Below, in pieces: positions 8,316 through 15,607 of a stretch of 17,857 bases of DNA. Each line of letters starts with the position of its first letter. Within the stretch, counting starts at the first letter, position 1. The stretch is from assembly GCA_946482615.1 (NCBI GenBank), contig CAMLSF010000074.1, positions 1-17,857 of the forward strand, written 5' to 3'. The stretch comes from an uncultured Chromatiaceae bacterium. Its GTDB lineage: Bacteria; Pseudomonadota; Gammaproteobacteria; Enterobacterales; Alteromonadaceae. Below the pieces are notes generated by a model. It was given only the letters and a program-made list of their open reading frames with translations. It was not told the DNA's origin and searched no databases. Both the position numbers and the translations under genes were made by a program.

Positions 8316-9946
8316 AAGAACAACTGAAACTATCCGCTTTAATGCGTCCGCACTGGCGCTGGTGGTTACTCAGTCTGACTTTAGGTACTTTAACCCTGGC
8401 CAGTATTATGGGGCTGCTGACTGTCTCCGGCTGGTTTATTACGGCCTCTGCTTTGGCGGGTTTGCAGCTGGCAAGCGCCGGTAGTTTTAACTATTTTGGC
8501 CCGGCCGCTCTGATCCGATTTTTTGCCATCAGCCGCACTGCAGGGCGCTATTTTGAGCGTTTAAGTTCGCATAACGCTATCTTGTTATTGCTGCAACAAT
8601 TGCGACTGTGGTTTATGCGGCGGTTTTTAACCAGCAGTGTCAGGCCTGATACCAAATCGGCCGATCTGCTGCAAAAACTCATTACTGACATAGACAGGCT
8701 GGATCAATGGCCGTTGCGGGTTGTAGCGCCGTTATTCTGGGCTTGTCTGATAAGCACTGGCTGGCTGATGGCGCTGTGGTGCTGGCAAACCGAACTGGCT
8801 CATATTGCTTTGTATTATTTGTCTGGCTTACTGCTGGTGCCAGTGTTCGCTGCTGTATTGGGTTATCGCCGTGCCTGTAGCCTGGTTGAACTAGCATCAC
8901 AGCGCCGGCAGCAATTGCTGGAGCCTTTGTCCGCCCTGACCATGTTGCAACTGCATCAGGGCTGGGCAGCAACAGAACACCGGTGGCAACAAACAGAACA
9001 ACAATACCAAAAGTTGTTGTGGCGCCAGCACCTGCTGGATCTGTGTTGTCAGTTTTTGTTGTTGAGCGGTTTAGCGCTGATGAGTTTTCATTTGTTGATC
9101 ATCGCTTTACCTTTAGCGGCACAACAGCAAATCAGTATTGCATCTTTAGTGGCTTTGCTGCTGTCGACTTTGGCCTTACCGGAAATTTGGTTGCCACTGG
9201 CCACTTTATACCGCCATCTGGCTGACAGCATGATGGCAAAACAGCGGCTGAATCAAATTCAACCAGAGACTGATCCCGGTTCTTTAACCCACTTAACAGG
9301 GCCTGTAACACTGGAGTTGCAACAATTGTCTGTTGCTTATCCCGGAGCAGTACAGCAGACATCACCTGTGAGTTGCCAGTTAAAATCCGGCGATCTGCTA
9401 TGGCTGCAAGGCCCATCCGGAGTGGGAAAATCAACTTTGCTCTGCACTTTAGCTGGCTGGCAACCAGCTGTAGCGGGCCGGGTCTTACTCAATGGTCAGG
9501 ATCTGCAGCTCTATAAAGCCTCAACGCAGCGGCAACATATTGGGTTACTGTCACAACAGGTCAGTTTATTTAATATGTCCCTGGCGGCCAATTTACGGCT
9601 GGCCAGGCCGGACGCCAATGATGAAGAATTACGGCAGGTGTTGGCAGATACTCAATTGGAGGAGTGGGCAGCCACTTTACCCCTGGGGTTAAACACCGAA
9701 CTGGGCGAATATGGGCTGGCAGTCTCTGGCGGCCAGGCCAGACGTATAGCCTTAGCGCGTTTGTTACTGAAACAACACAAGATTCTTTTATTGGATGAGC
9801 CTTTAGCCGGCTTAGACTCAACTACAGCGGATCAACTGATCCAAAGCCTTAGATGCCGCTGTCCGCAACAAATCCTGATCATCGCCAGTCATCAGCCTCT
9901 TCCTGCAGCCCGGGACTGGCATCAACTTCAGCTAAAGGTGTTGTAA
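8312..9946 (+). CDS. cydC: ABC exporter CydDC, subunit CydC
   Basis: Second half of CydDC, 544 residues (E. coli CydC has 573). The transmembrane domain spans roughly 15-310 and includes the early segment TVSGWFITASALAGL typical of CydC. The ATPase domain has Walker A GPSGVGKS (367-374), signature VSGGQ (471-475), Walker B ILLLDE (491-496), the D-loop LAGLD and the switch His527. All motifs look competent. The ATG lies inside an ATGA overlap with the cydD stop, indicating translational coupling of the two halves. It is the last gene of the cyd operon, followed by a weak terminator at 9991. Having cydDC directly behind cydABX, rather than at a separate locus as in E. coli, makes the unit self-sufficient. 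Confidence 0.95.
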   Translation: MKEQLKLSALMRPHWRWWLLSLTLGTLTLASIMGLLTVSGWFITASALAGLQLASAGSFNYFGPAALIRFFAISRTAGRYFERLSSHNAILLLLQQLRLWFMRRFLTSSVRPDTKSADLLQKLITDIDRLDQWPLRVVAPLFWACLISTGWLMALWCWQTELAHIALYYLSGLLLVPVFAAVLGYRRACSLVELASQRRQQLLEPLSALTMLQLHQGWAATEHRWQQTEQQYQKLLWRQHLLDLCCQFLLLSGLALMSFHLLIIALPLAAQQQISIASLVALLLSTLALPEIWLPLATLYRHLADSMMAKQRLNQIQPETDPGSLTHLTGPVTLELQQLSVAYPGAVQQTSPVSCQLKSGDLLWLQGPSGVGKSTLLCTLAGWQPAVAGRVLLNGQDLQLYKASTQRQHIGLLSQQVSLFNMSLAANLRLARPDANDEELRQVLADTQLEEWAATLPLGLNTELGEYGLAVSGGQARRIALARLLLKQHKILLLDEPLAGLDSTTADQLIQSLRCRCPQQILIIASHQPLPAARDWHQLQLKVL

Positions 9947-9990
9947 ATCAAACAAAAAGATCAACCAAATCTGAGTTCTTAGCTATGTTT

Positions 9991-10012
9991 AAAACCAGAG
10001 TTCGGTTTTTTT
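9991..10012 (+). terminator. Putative Rho-independent terminator of the cyd operon
   Basis: AAAACC and GGTTTT form a 6-bp stem around a 7-base loop, followed by further T residues (a run of seven T in total). The stem is short and AT-rich, so termination may be partial. It lies 44 bp after the cydC stop. Confidence 0.5.
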
Positions 10013-10052
10013 ACATCAAATTCACATGAAAATATGATAAATATGAAAAAAC

Positions 10053-10081
10053 TAGAAATTCAATTCGTCGGGTTGTATAAT
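10053..10081 (+). promoter_or_regulatory. Putative sigma70 promoter of the porin/PBP/MCP group
   Basis: A perfect -10 TATAAT (10076-10081) is preceded at 17 bp by TAGAAA (10053-10058), which matches four of six -35 positions. It is the best promoter-like site in the 336-bp gap between cydC and the porin. The predicted start is near 10088. I found no convincing PHO box (paired CTGTCAT at 11-bp spacing), so phosphate control is not supported. Confidence 0.5.
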
Positions 10082-10087
10082 TCATGC

Positions 10088-10282
10088 GACAAAAGTTAAT
10101 GCAATTATAAAAAGGTACAACATTAACTCAGTCTAACTCCGACAGGGACATCCGACCAGCTGCAAGGCCGCACACCTTATAGAAAACAAAAACTTAGTCA
10201 AGGCTGACTATTGATTTTGAAAAGGCTGAAGCCCTTTAGCCTACAAAAACGTAAAACAGTATAAAATCGATGAGGATACCCT
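10088..10282 (+). other. Long 5' leader of the porin gene (about 195 nt)
   Basis: No coding capacity is evident. The 8-base word AAGGCTGA occurs twice (10200-10207 and 10222-10229). The second copy can pair with AGCCT at 10238-10242, or form an overlapping alternative hairpin closed by AAAGG/CCTTT. The ribosome site GAGG near 10272 is left free by either. Regulatory function (small RNA target, mRNA stability) is speculation; porin mRNAs are frequent small-RNA targets. Confidence 0.35.
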
Positions 10283-11419
10283 ATGTTAAAACCTACATTA
10301 CTGGCAGCAACTATTGCTGCGTCTTTTTGCGGTGCCAGCCAGGCTGCAGTGGACATCAATGGTTTTGCCTCCATCAAAGGTGGTATGGCCCTGAGCAGCG
10401 ACGATGAGCTCTATGGCTATGACGACGATTTCAGTTTTAAAAATGAAAGTTTAGCTGCACTGCAGGTCAAATCAGACTTAGGCGATAAACTCTCAGTGAC
10501 AGCTCAGTTATTAGGTCGTGGCGCCGACGACTGGGATGTGAAGTTTGAATGGGCCTTTTTAAGTTACGATTTAACTGACACCTGGCGCGTGAACGCAGGC
10601 CGGTTAAGAACTCCGTTTTACAAATACTCAGACTTTCGTGATGTAGGTTATGCCTATGACTGGTCGCGGGTGCCACAAAGTGTATACGGTTTAGGTTTTG
10701 ATAATATCGAAGGCGCCTCGCTGTACCATACCAGCACTTTAGGTAATTTTGACTCCTCTTTGCAACTGATCATCGGCAGCTACGACGGCGATGCGGCTAT
10801 TGGTGACGCCGCTGCAGAAGCACAAATTGACAATATCGCAGGGGTGGCCTGGGAATTGGGTCAGGACGGCTATTCGTTCCGCGTTGCCTATCTGACAGGT
10901 AAAACCACTTTTTATGTCGATCAGCTGGACGCGCCTGTCACAGGCTTGTATGCACAGTTAACAGGCTTTGGTTTAGGCGCGTTAGCGAAAGATTTAGACA
11001 TAGTGGATGAATCCAGCTCTTTCGCCGGTATTGGTTTTAATATTGATAAAAATGACTGGGTGCTGGTATCTGAAATCACCAAAGCTGTAGTGGATGATTC
11101 TTTTATTTCCGATCAGGAATCCTACTACATTTCTGTCGGTCACCGCTTTGACAGCATCACACCTTACGTGTCTTTTGAAAAAGAAGACAACAAAGCGAAA
11201 ACTGAAATTTATGCCGGTGTGCCCACTGCTTCGCCAATTTTTGCTCCTGTTGCTGGCTTAGTAAATAGTCTGGAAACTGAGCGCGACAGCATTAACCTTG
11301 GCGTGCGTTATGACTTCCACCCTTCAGCAGCATTTAAAGCTCAGTACACCAATGCGGACAATAAAACAGCTGACCGTAAAGACAGCGTTATTGTTGTTGG
11401 CGTTGATCTGGTGTTTTAA
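10283..11419 (+). CDS. Outer-membrane beta-barrel porin (function uncertain)
   Basis: A 378-residue protein with a clear signal peptide (MLKPTLLAATIAASFCGASQA, cleavage after about residue 21). The mature part is rich in alternating polar/hydrophobic strands, with acidic, aromatic and glycine-rich loops, and ends in phenylalanine (VIVVGVDLVF), the BamA recognition hallmark of outer-membrane barrels. It has the character of marine gammaproteobacterial porins often annotated as phosphate-selective or simply 'porin'; the strand count suggests a trimeric-type porin, but no selectivity filter can be assigned. GAGG stands 7 bases before the ATG. It is followed 11 bases later by a small periplasmic binding-like protein and then by a chemoreceptor, suggesting that the barrel admits the solute those proteins recognise. 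Confidence 0.8.
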   Translation: MLKPTLLAATIAASFCGASQAAVDINGFASIKGGMALSSDDELYGYDDDFSFKNESLAALQVKSDLGDKLSVTAQLLGRGADDWDVKFEWAFLSYDLTDTWRVNAGRLRTPFYKYSDFRDVGYAYDWSRVPQSVYGLGFDNIEGASLYHTSTLGNFDSSLQLIIGSYDGDAAIGDAAAEAQIDNIAGVAWELGQDGYSFRVAYLTGKTTFYVDQLDAPVTGLYAQLTGFGLGALAKDLDIVDESSSFAGIGFNIDKNDWVLVSEITKAVVDDSFISDQESYYISVGHRFDSITPYVSFEKEDNKAKTEIYAGVPTASPIFAPVAGLVNSLETERDSINLGVRYDFHPSAAFKAQYTNADNKTADRKDSVIVVGVDLVF

Positions 11420-11430
11420 GGAATCCAATC

Positions 11431-11844
11431 ATGTTAAAAAAATTAATCTTAATTCCGGCTCTTGCCCTGAGCTTTATGGCTGTTGCCAATGTGGCTGTGA
11501 TAGTTCACCCGTCCAATGCAGCAGCTTTGTCGCAGGATGATATCAATAAAATCTTTACCGGCCGTGCTAAAAGTTTCAGCGACGGCAAAGCGGCTGAACC
11601 AGTGAACCTGGCAGAGGCTGTTGCAGTGCGGGCAGATTTTGATCAAAAAGCCTTAGGCCGCTCGTCCAGCCAAATGAAGGCATATTGGTCTAAACTGATA
11701 TTCACTGGTAAAGGAACGCCACCAAAAGAACTGGCATCAGAACAGGAAGTGCTGGATGCTGTGGCGAAAAACCCTGCCGCCATTGGTTATGTCAGTGCAG
11801 GTGCTGTGACTGGCAATGTCAAAGTAGCCTTAACACTGAACTAA
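11431..11844 (+). CDS. Mini PstS-like periplasmic protein (single-lobe PBP-like)
   Basis: A 137-residue protein with a signal peptide (MLKKLILIPALALSFMAVA, cleavage near residue 19). The mature part starts NVAVIVHPSNAAALSQDDINKIFTGRAKSF, where the segment 'LS-x-DDI-x-x-IF-x-G' recalls the PstS-like phosphate-binding family. It ends with AAIGYVSAGAV, also PstS-like. Full PstS proteins have two lobes and about 300 residues; this has room for one. The position where PstS carries the phosphate-gripping SGT motif reads VRADFDQKALG, so phosphate binding is doubtful. Such short proteins are commonly annotated 'phosphate ABC transporter substrate-binding protein', yet no pstCAB genes are adjacent. 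AAGGAA precedes the ATG. It is in an operon with the porin and probably acts in the periplasm as a ligand carrier for the porin or the downstream chemoreceptor. Confidence 0.78.
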   Translation: MLKKLILIPALALSFMAVANVAVIVHPSNAAALSQDDINKIFTGRAKSFSDGKAAEPVNLAEAVAVRADFDQKALGRSSSQMKAYWSKLIFTGKGTPPKELASEQEVLDAVAKNPAAIGYVSAGAVTGNVKVALTLN

Positions 11845-11853
11845 AGCTTGTCC

Positions 11854-11880
11854 AGGCAGGTGAGTTCTTCGCCTGCCTTT
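11854..11880 (+). terminator. Hairpin terminator/attenuator between mini-PBP and MCP genes
   Basis: AGGCAGGTG pairs with CGCCTGCCT (9 bp including one G-U) around the loop AGTTCTT, followed by a short T tract (TTTGTTG). It begins 10 bp after the mini-PBP stop and ends 28 bp before the MCP start. The weak tail suggests partial read-through, which would set a lower level for the receptor. Confidence 0.65.
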
Positions 11881-11908
11881 GTTGTAAGCCATATTCTGGA
11901 TACTACTT

Positions 11909-13522
11909 ATGCTGAACTACCTGAGTTTATTAAAAAAAATCTGGCTTATTATTGCTATCGCAATTCTGGCTTTTTTAATAGTGCTGACGTCATCCATTTA
12001 TTTTACCGCCCGCAACGCCGACAGTATTGTGCTGATTAAAGACAAAATGTATGACAGTTCGAAACTCGCCTCTCAAATGGTGGTGGAGTTTAATGCAGTC
12101 GAAGAGTTTTTTACTCAGTCGGTTTCTTTGTCTGATCCAGACATCTTAAGCACAGCCAAAGCCACTGAAGAACGTGTCGTTGCCAGTCTGGCGCAGCTGA
12201 AAAAACTCGATACGGCCAACCTGAAACAACTGGAAACACTGGAACAACACTTTAGTGCTTATGCCAAAGCAGCTGCAGAAATTGCTCAGTCGATGATTGA
12301 CGGCACTTTAGATATGAGTGCAGCACAAAACATTATCCAAAATAAAACCGCTTTGTATGAAACAGCAAAAAGCGGTTTTGTCGCTTATGAAAAACAAACC
12401 GACCATAACTTCCAGCAAATACTGGTGGATATGTCGGCCTCGTCCGAACGCTCTGTGCTGATTATTGTGTTATCAGGCTCTGTCTTATTGATTATTATGG
12501 CTGTAGTTGGCCATGTGATAGGCCGCAATATCAGCAAAACAGCGAATAATCTCGCCAGTTCACTGCAGGTCCTGGCTTCAGGCAAAGGTTCTTTATCCAG
12601 CCGCCTTAGCATAGACTCTGAAGATGAGTTCGGCGCTGTAGCCCGCAATTTCAACGAATTTATCGCTTTGTTGCAAAGCTCCTTTGTCGCCATTGCTCAT
12701 TTGGTCGACCCGGTCAGCCGCACAGCGGATGAACTGGCCAAAGGTATGAAAGAACTGGATTGTATGACCAGCCAGCAAAAAAATGACGCGGATACAGTGT
12801 CGCATTCGATGGAGGAGATGCAAAGCAGTGTTAAAGACATCAGCCAGTCGGCCAACGCTGCATCCGGCAGTGCCAATGATGCCAGTCGTTTAGCCAAACT
12901 GGGCTACGAAAAAACTACTTCTTCAGTACAGGCATCAAAAGATCTGGCTGGCGAAATAGCCCACACCAGTACAGTGATTACCGATCTGGCCAAACAAACT
13001 CAGGAAGTAGGTGGTATTTTAAAAAGCATCAATGATATTGCCGATCAAACCAACTTACTGGCGCTAAATGCTGCAATTGAAGCAGCCCGGGCCGGTGAAC
13101 AAGGCCGGGGTTTTGCTGTAGTAGCAGACGAGGTACGTTTATTGTCGTCCCGCACCGCCTCATCTGTCACTACTATCCGTGACTTGTTGGGCAAACTGAC
13201 CCAAAACGCCGACAGCGCAGTCCGGCTGATGGATCAGGCTGTGAGCAAAGCCAATAACAGTGCTGAATTAACAGCGGAAGCAGGCAGTTCTATTGAATTG
13301 ATCAATCAGGAAATTGACAAAATTAATATGGTGAATGCGCAAATCGCCACAGCGACAGAACAACAAACCATGGTCGCCAGTTTAGTGCTGGACAATACCC
13401 ACCAGATGGCGGATTCATTCAGCCGGACTATTCAGGTGCAAAACACTGTGGCTGATATTTCCGACCAGTTACGTGGCCTGGCTCAGGAACTGAATACCGT
13501 CTCGTCCAAATTCCGGGAATAA
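11909..13522 (+). CDS. Methyl-accepting chemotaxis protein
   Basis: Inner-membrane chemoreceptor, 537 residues. TM1 spans about 11-32, then a periplasmic ligand domain of about 150 residues (33-182) predicted to be all-helical, TM2 at about 183-205, and HAMP at about 206-258. A long cytoplasmic coiled coil follows, with the signalling hairpin tip near 373-409 ([20 protein letters not shown] ... [12 protein letters not shown]), the surface that binds CheA and CheW. No C-terminal CheR-docking pentapeptide is present; it ends SSKFRE. The periplasmic helices could form a four-helix-bundle sensor, which could bind a small molecule directly or dock a ligand-loaded periplasmic protein. The ribosome site is poor (GGA at 8 bases), consistent with low expression. 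Gene order puts it downstream of the mini-PBP, a plausible partner. Confidence 0.93.
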   Translation: MLNYLSLLKKIWLIIAIAILAFLIVLTSSIYFTARNADSIVLIKDKMYDSSKLASQMVVEFNAVEEFFTQSVSLSDPDILSTAKATEERVVASLAQLKKLDTANLKQLETLEQHFSAYAKAAAEIAQSMIDGTLDMSAAQNIIQNKTALYETAKSGFVAYEKQTDHNFQQILVDMSASSERSVLIIVLSGSVLLIIMAVVGHVIGRNISKTANNLASSLQVLASGKGSLSSRLSIDSEDEFGAVARNFNEFIALLQSSFVAIAHLVDPVSRTADELAKGMKELDCMTSQQKNDADTVSHSMEEMQSSVKDISQSANAASGSANDASRLAKLGYEKTTSSVQASKDLAGEIAHTSTVITDLAKQTQEVGGILKSINDIADQTNLLALNAAIEAARAGEQGRGFAVVADEVRLLSSRTASSVTTIRDLLGKLTQNADSAVRLMDQAVSKANNSAELTAEAGSSIELINQEIDKINMVNAQIATATEQQTMVASLVLDNTHQMADSFSRTIQVQNTVADISDQLRGLAQELNTVSSKFRE

Positions 13523-13539
13523 AAAGTTTCGGCACTACA

Positions 13540-13570
13540 ATTACGGCTGGGACTACCAGCCGTAATGATT
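13540..13570 (+). terminator. Terminator of the MCP gene, shared by convergent genes
   Basis: A perfect 11-bp stem (ATTACGGCTGG / CCAGCCGTAAT) around the loop GACTA is followed by GATTTT. It lies between the MCP stop and the stop of the convergent GH43 gene. On the minus strand no T run follows, so it may act less efficiently in that direction. Confidence 0.75.
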
Positions 13571-13597
13571 TTAGCAACCTGCCGCTTGATTCGTTTT

Positions 13598-15484
13598 TTA
13601 GTCTGCCGCTCTGAGCTGAAATTGCTGACAATCAGCATCCGGTTGCACCGGAGCCTGTTTCAGCCCAACCTCATCATATAAACTGCAACTGGGTACATCG
13701 ACCTGTTGTTTTGTATGCCGGGACAACAATGAAACAGAGCCGTTGGCCAGTACTCGCAGAGCCCACTGACTGGATTGAGCAGCACAACTGCCTAAGACCA
13801 AATCAGCACCAGCAGCTAAAGCATCATCTTTCACCAACACACAAAGCTCAGGGTTCTGACTGTTGTGCAGTTGGACAAAACCTGTTTGTCCGGCTTTCCA
13901 GATCCATTGCTGGCATGACTGTTTAGTCCAGCTTTGTTGTGTGACAGAAGCACCGTCCGTTGTGACACAGTCTTTTGTACTCAGCACTTTTCCGCTTTGC
14001 CTGCTGCTCAGCACAGTCTTTGCTGTTGGTACTACTAACCAGTCCTGACATAAGCTTTTGTCTTCGGCTTTGCAGCCTGCTGGGGTCAAAGGTTTTTGAT
14101 CAGCAGCATTAAGCAACTGGTGATAGCCGTCGCTGCCTGAGTTCAGTTGCCATTGTTGGTCTGGCTGATTAACCCAGGCCGATAAGCTACGATTTGCAGC
14201 TAAGAAGCTTCCGTCAGTTGTAGCCAGCCGGTAACGGCCTTTGCTGGTTGGATCTAAGATCCAGTGCCCTTGTTCACTGCAAGTTTGCTCTGTCAGCCCT
14301 TGTGCTGAAGGTGCCAGACAAAGCTGACTGGAACGATTCACCAGCTGCCAGGTCACCCCTTCAGGCACCAGTGTCAAAGGACCATGTTCACCGGAAGGCG
14401 CAGCCAGAGTCTGGCCTTCTGGTACTGGAGTACCAAAATCCGGCCTGCCATCGGCTTTAAAGCTAAAGGGCTGAGCTCTGACCGAGCGGGTCGAGCTGCA
14501 GCCATAGGTTTCTTTATTATTGCCGTGATACACCAGCCAGTTTTCTCTGCCATCAGGCGATTTGAAAAAACCATTGTGACCCGGACCAAAAACGCCATTA
14601 CCGCGCTCAAACACAGGCTGCTCCGCTTTGGTCCAGGACTTAGCGTCCATTGGATCCTCCCCCGTCAACTCCAGTAAACCCAATTTATAATCCGGCGTAT
14701 CACAAAAACTGGCGGAGTAAATCACAAAGGTACGGCCCTGGTGTTTCAGCACTTCTGGCCCTTCATTGACCTTACGGCCCGATTGCTCCCATGGCAACGA
14801 AGGACGGGACAACACCATGCGTTCACCCGTTAAAGTCCAGGGGTTGGACATTTGGCTGATCCAATTCAGTTGTTCATCCCCTACCCACTCAGACCAGAGT
14901 AAATACAATTTCCCGTTATGTTCTAAATAGTTACCATCTATATTCCAGCTATCCGGCATAGGAGAACCTTTGTACTGGTAAGGCCCCATAGGGTCGTCCC
15001 CTGCACTTTCCAACACGGACAAATGCTGACCATCCAGATTTTCCTGCTTGCCTGAGGTGTACATCATGTACCAACGTGGTCCATCAGGCCCCTGCAAACG
15101 ATGAAATTCAAAAGCCCAAAAGTTACAGCAGCTTTTAGGGCTGGTTTCAGACCAGATATTAACTGGCGTGGCACTGGCTAAACCCGCCAGAGTCGGCGAT
15201 TTACGCATCACCAGCTGCGAAGTCCAGGTAGTGGTGGTCAGGTAATAATTGCCTTGCCAGTATTCCAGCCAGGGATCGGCGCCGTTGGCAAATAATGGAT
15301 TGGTAAAACTCTGATCTTCTGCCGCTGTTCCGCTCTTCACATCAGAGGATACGACTGCAACAGCAGCTGCAGTCTGGTGTTGTTGTGGCTCAGACGAACA
15401 AGCCGGCAGCGTACAGAGCAGGCTGACAGCCAAAAACATAGGATGACCCATGAAGCCGGGCAAAGTTTTAGTGTTGAATTTCAT
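13598..15484 (-). CDS. GH43 exo-alpha-1,5-L-arabinofuranosidase-like lipoprotein with ricin/CBM13-like tail
   Basis: Glycoside hydrolase of family 43 (resembles the exo-arabinofuranosidase subfamily, GH43_26 type), 628 residues, expected to release arabinose from arabinan or arabino-oligosaccharides. The N-terminus has a lipobox-like LPAC with Cys29 and Ser at +2, suggesting an outer-membrane lipoprotein. The five-bladed catalytic domain spans about 58-355. Likely base Asp70 (GADPW), modulator Asp183 (NIDGN), acid Glu241 (NEGPEV) and metal/substrate His303 (PGHNGFF) are all present. From about 373 to the end lie two degenerate beta-trefoil-like stretches with QxW-type marks (QQW 443-445 and 525-527, QQF near 621) and many cysteines, probably carbohydrate binding. 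The segment WAFEFH replaces the WAPExH usual in the family. AGGG precedes the ATG. A palindromic motif sits 31 bp upstream. Confidence 0.88.
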   Translation of the reverse strand: MKFNTKTLPGFMGHPMFLAVSLLCTLPACSSEPQQHQTAAAVAVVSSDVKSGTAAEDQSFTNPLFANGADPWLEYWQGNYYLTTTTWTSQLVMRKSPTLAGLASATPVNIWSETSPKSCCNFWAFEFHRLQGPDGPRWYMMYTSGKQENLDGQHLSVLESAGDDPMGPYQYKGSPMPDSWNIDGNYLEHNGKLYLLWSEWVGDEQLNWISQMSNPWTLTGERMVLSRPSLPWEQSGRKVNEGPEVLKHQGRTFVIYSASFCDTPDYKLGLLELTGEDPMDAKSWTKAEQPVFERGNGVFGPGHNGFFKSPDGRENWLVYHGNNKETYGCSSTRSVRAQPFSFKADGRPDFGTPVPEGQTLAAPSGEHGPLTLVPEGVTWQLVNRSSQLCLAPSAQGLTEQTCSEQGHWILDPTSKGRYRLATTDGSFLAANRSLSAWVNQPDQQWQLNSGSDGYHQLLNAADQKPLTPAGCKAEDKSLCQDWLVVPTAKTVLSSRQSGKVLSTKDCVTTDGASVTQQSWTKQSCQQWIWKAGQTGFVQLHNSQNPELCVLVKDDALAAGADLVLGSCAAQSSQWALRVLANGSVSLLSRHTKQQVDVPSCSLYDEVGLKQAPVQPDADCQQFQLRAAD

Positions 15485-15514
15485 AGCTAACCCTGTCTGG
15501 TCTGTTTATTTTTC

Positions 15515-15530
15515 TATTTGTATTACAATA
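15515..15530. promoter_or_regulatory. Putative arabinan-regulon operator upstream of the exo-GH43 gene
   Basis: TATTTGTATTACAATA, with the 11-bp palindrome TTGTA-T-TACAA at its core (15518-15528). It lies 31 bp upstream of the start codon at 15484, and 14 of its 16 bases recur upstream of the next GH43 gene. It resembles the Bacillus AraR box but with a one-base rather than two-base centre. The regulator is not in the window. Confidence 0.55.
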
Positions 15531-15560
15531 TGACCATAAGAGTCTAAAACGAAACCATAA

Positions 15561-15601
15561 GAAAAACAACAAGGGCGGACAGCCGTATTTACCATCCGCC
15601 C
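15561..15601 (-). terminator. Rho-independent terminator of the endo-arabinanase gene
   Basis: On the minus strand GGGCGGA pairs with TCCGCCC across a 15-base loop and is followed by TTGTTGTTTTT. It starts 6 bp after the endo-arabinanase stop at 15608. Together with the operator at 15515 it indicates that the downstream exo-GH43 gene has its own promoter. Confidence 0.8.
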
Positions 15602-15607
15602 TCAGAC

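Noticed and set aside
8239..8484. Plus-strand open frame across the cydD-cydC junction in another frame
   Set aside because: Overlaps two intact, motif-bearing ABC genes; no independent support.
10013..10075. Possible PHO box upstream of the porin, suggested by the 'phosphate' flavour of its neighbours
   Set aside because: Several TCAT words occur on the minus strand, but at 8-9 bp spacing rather than the 11 bp of paired CTGTCAT elements.
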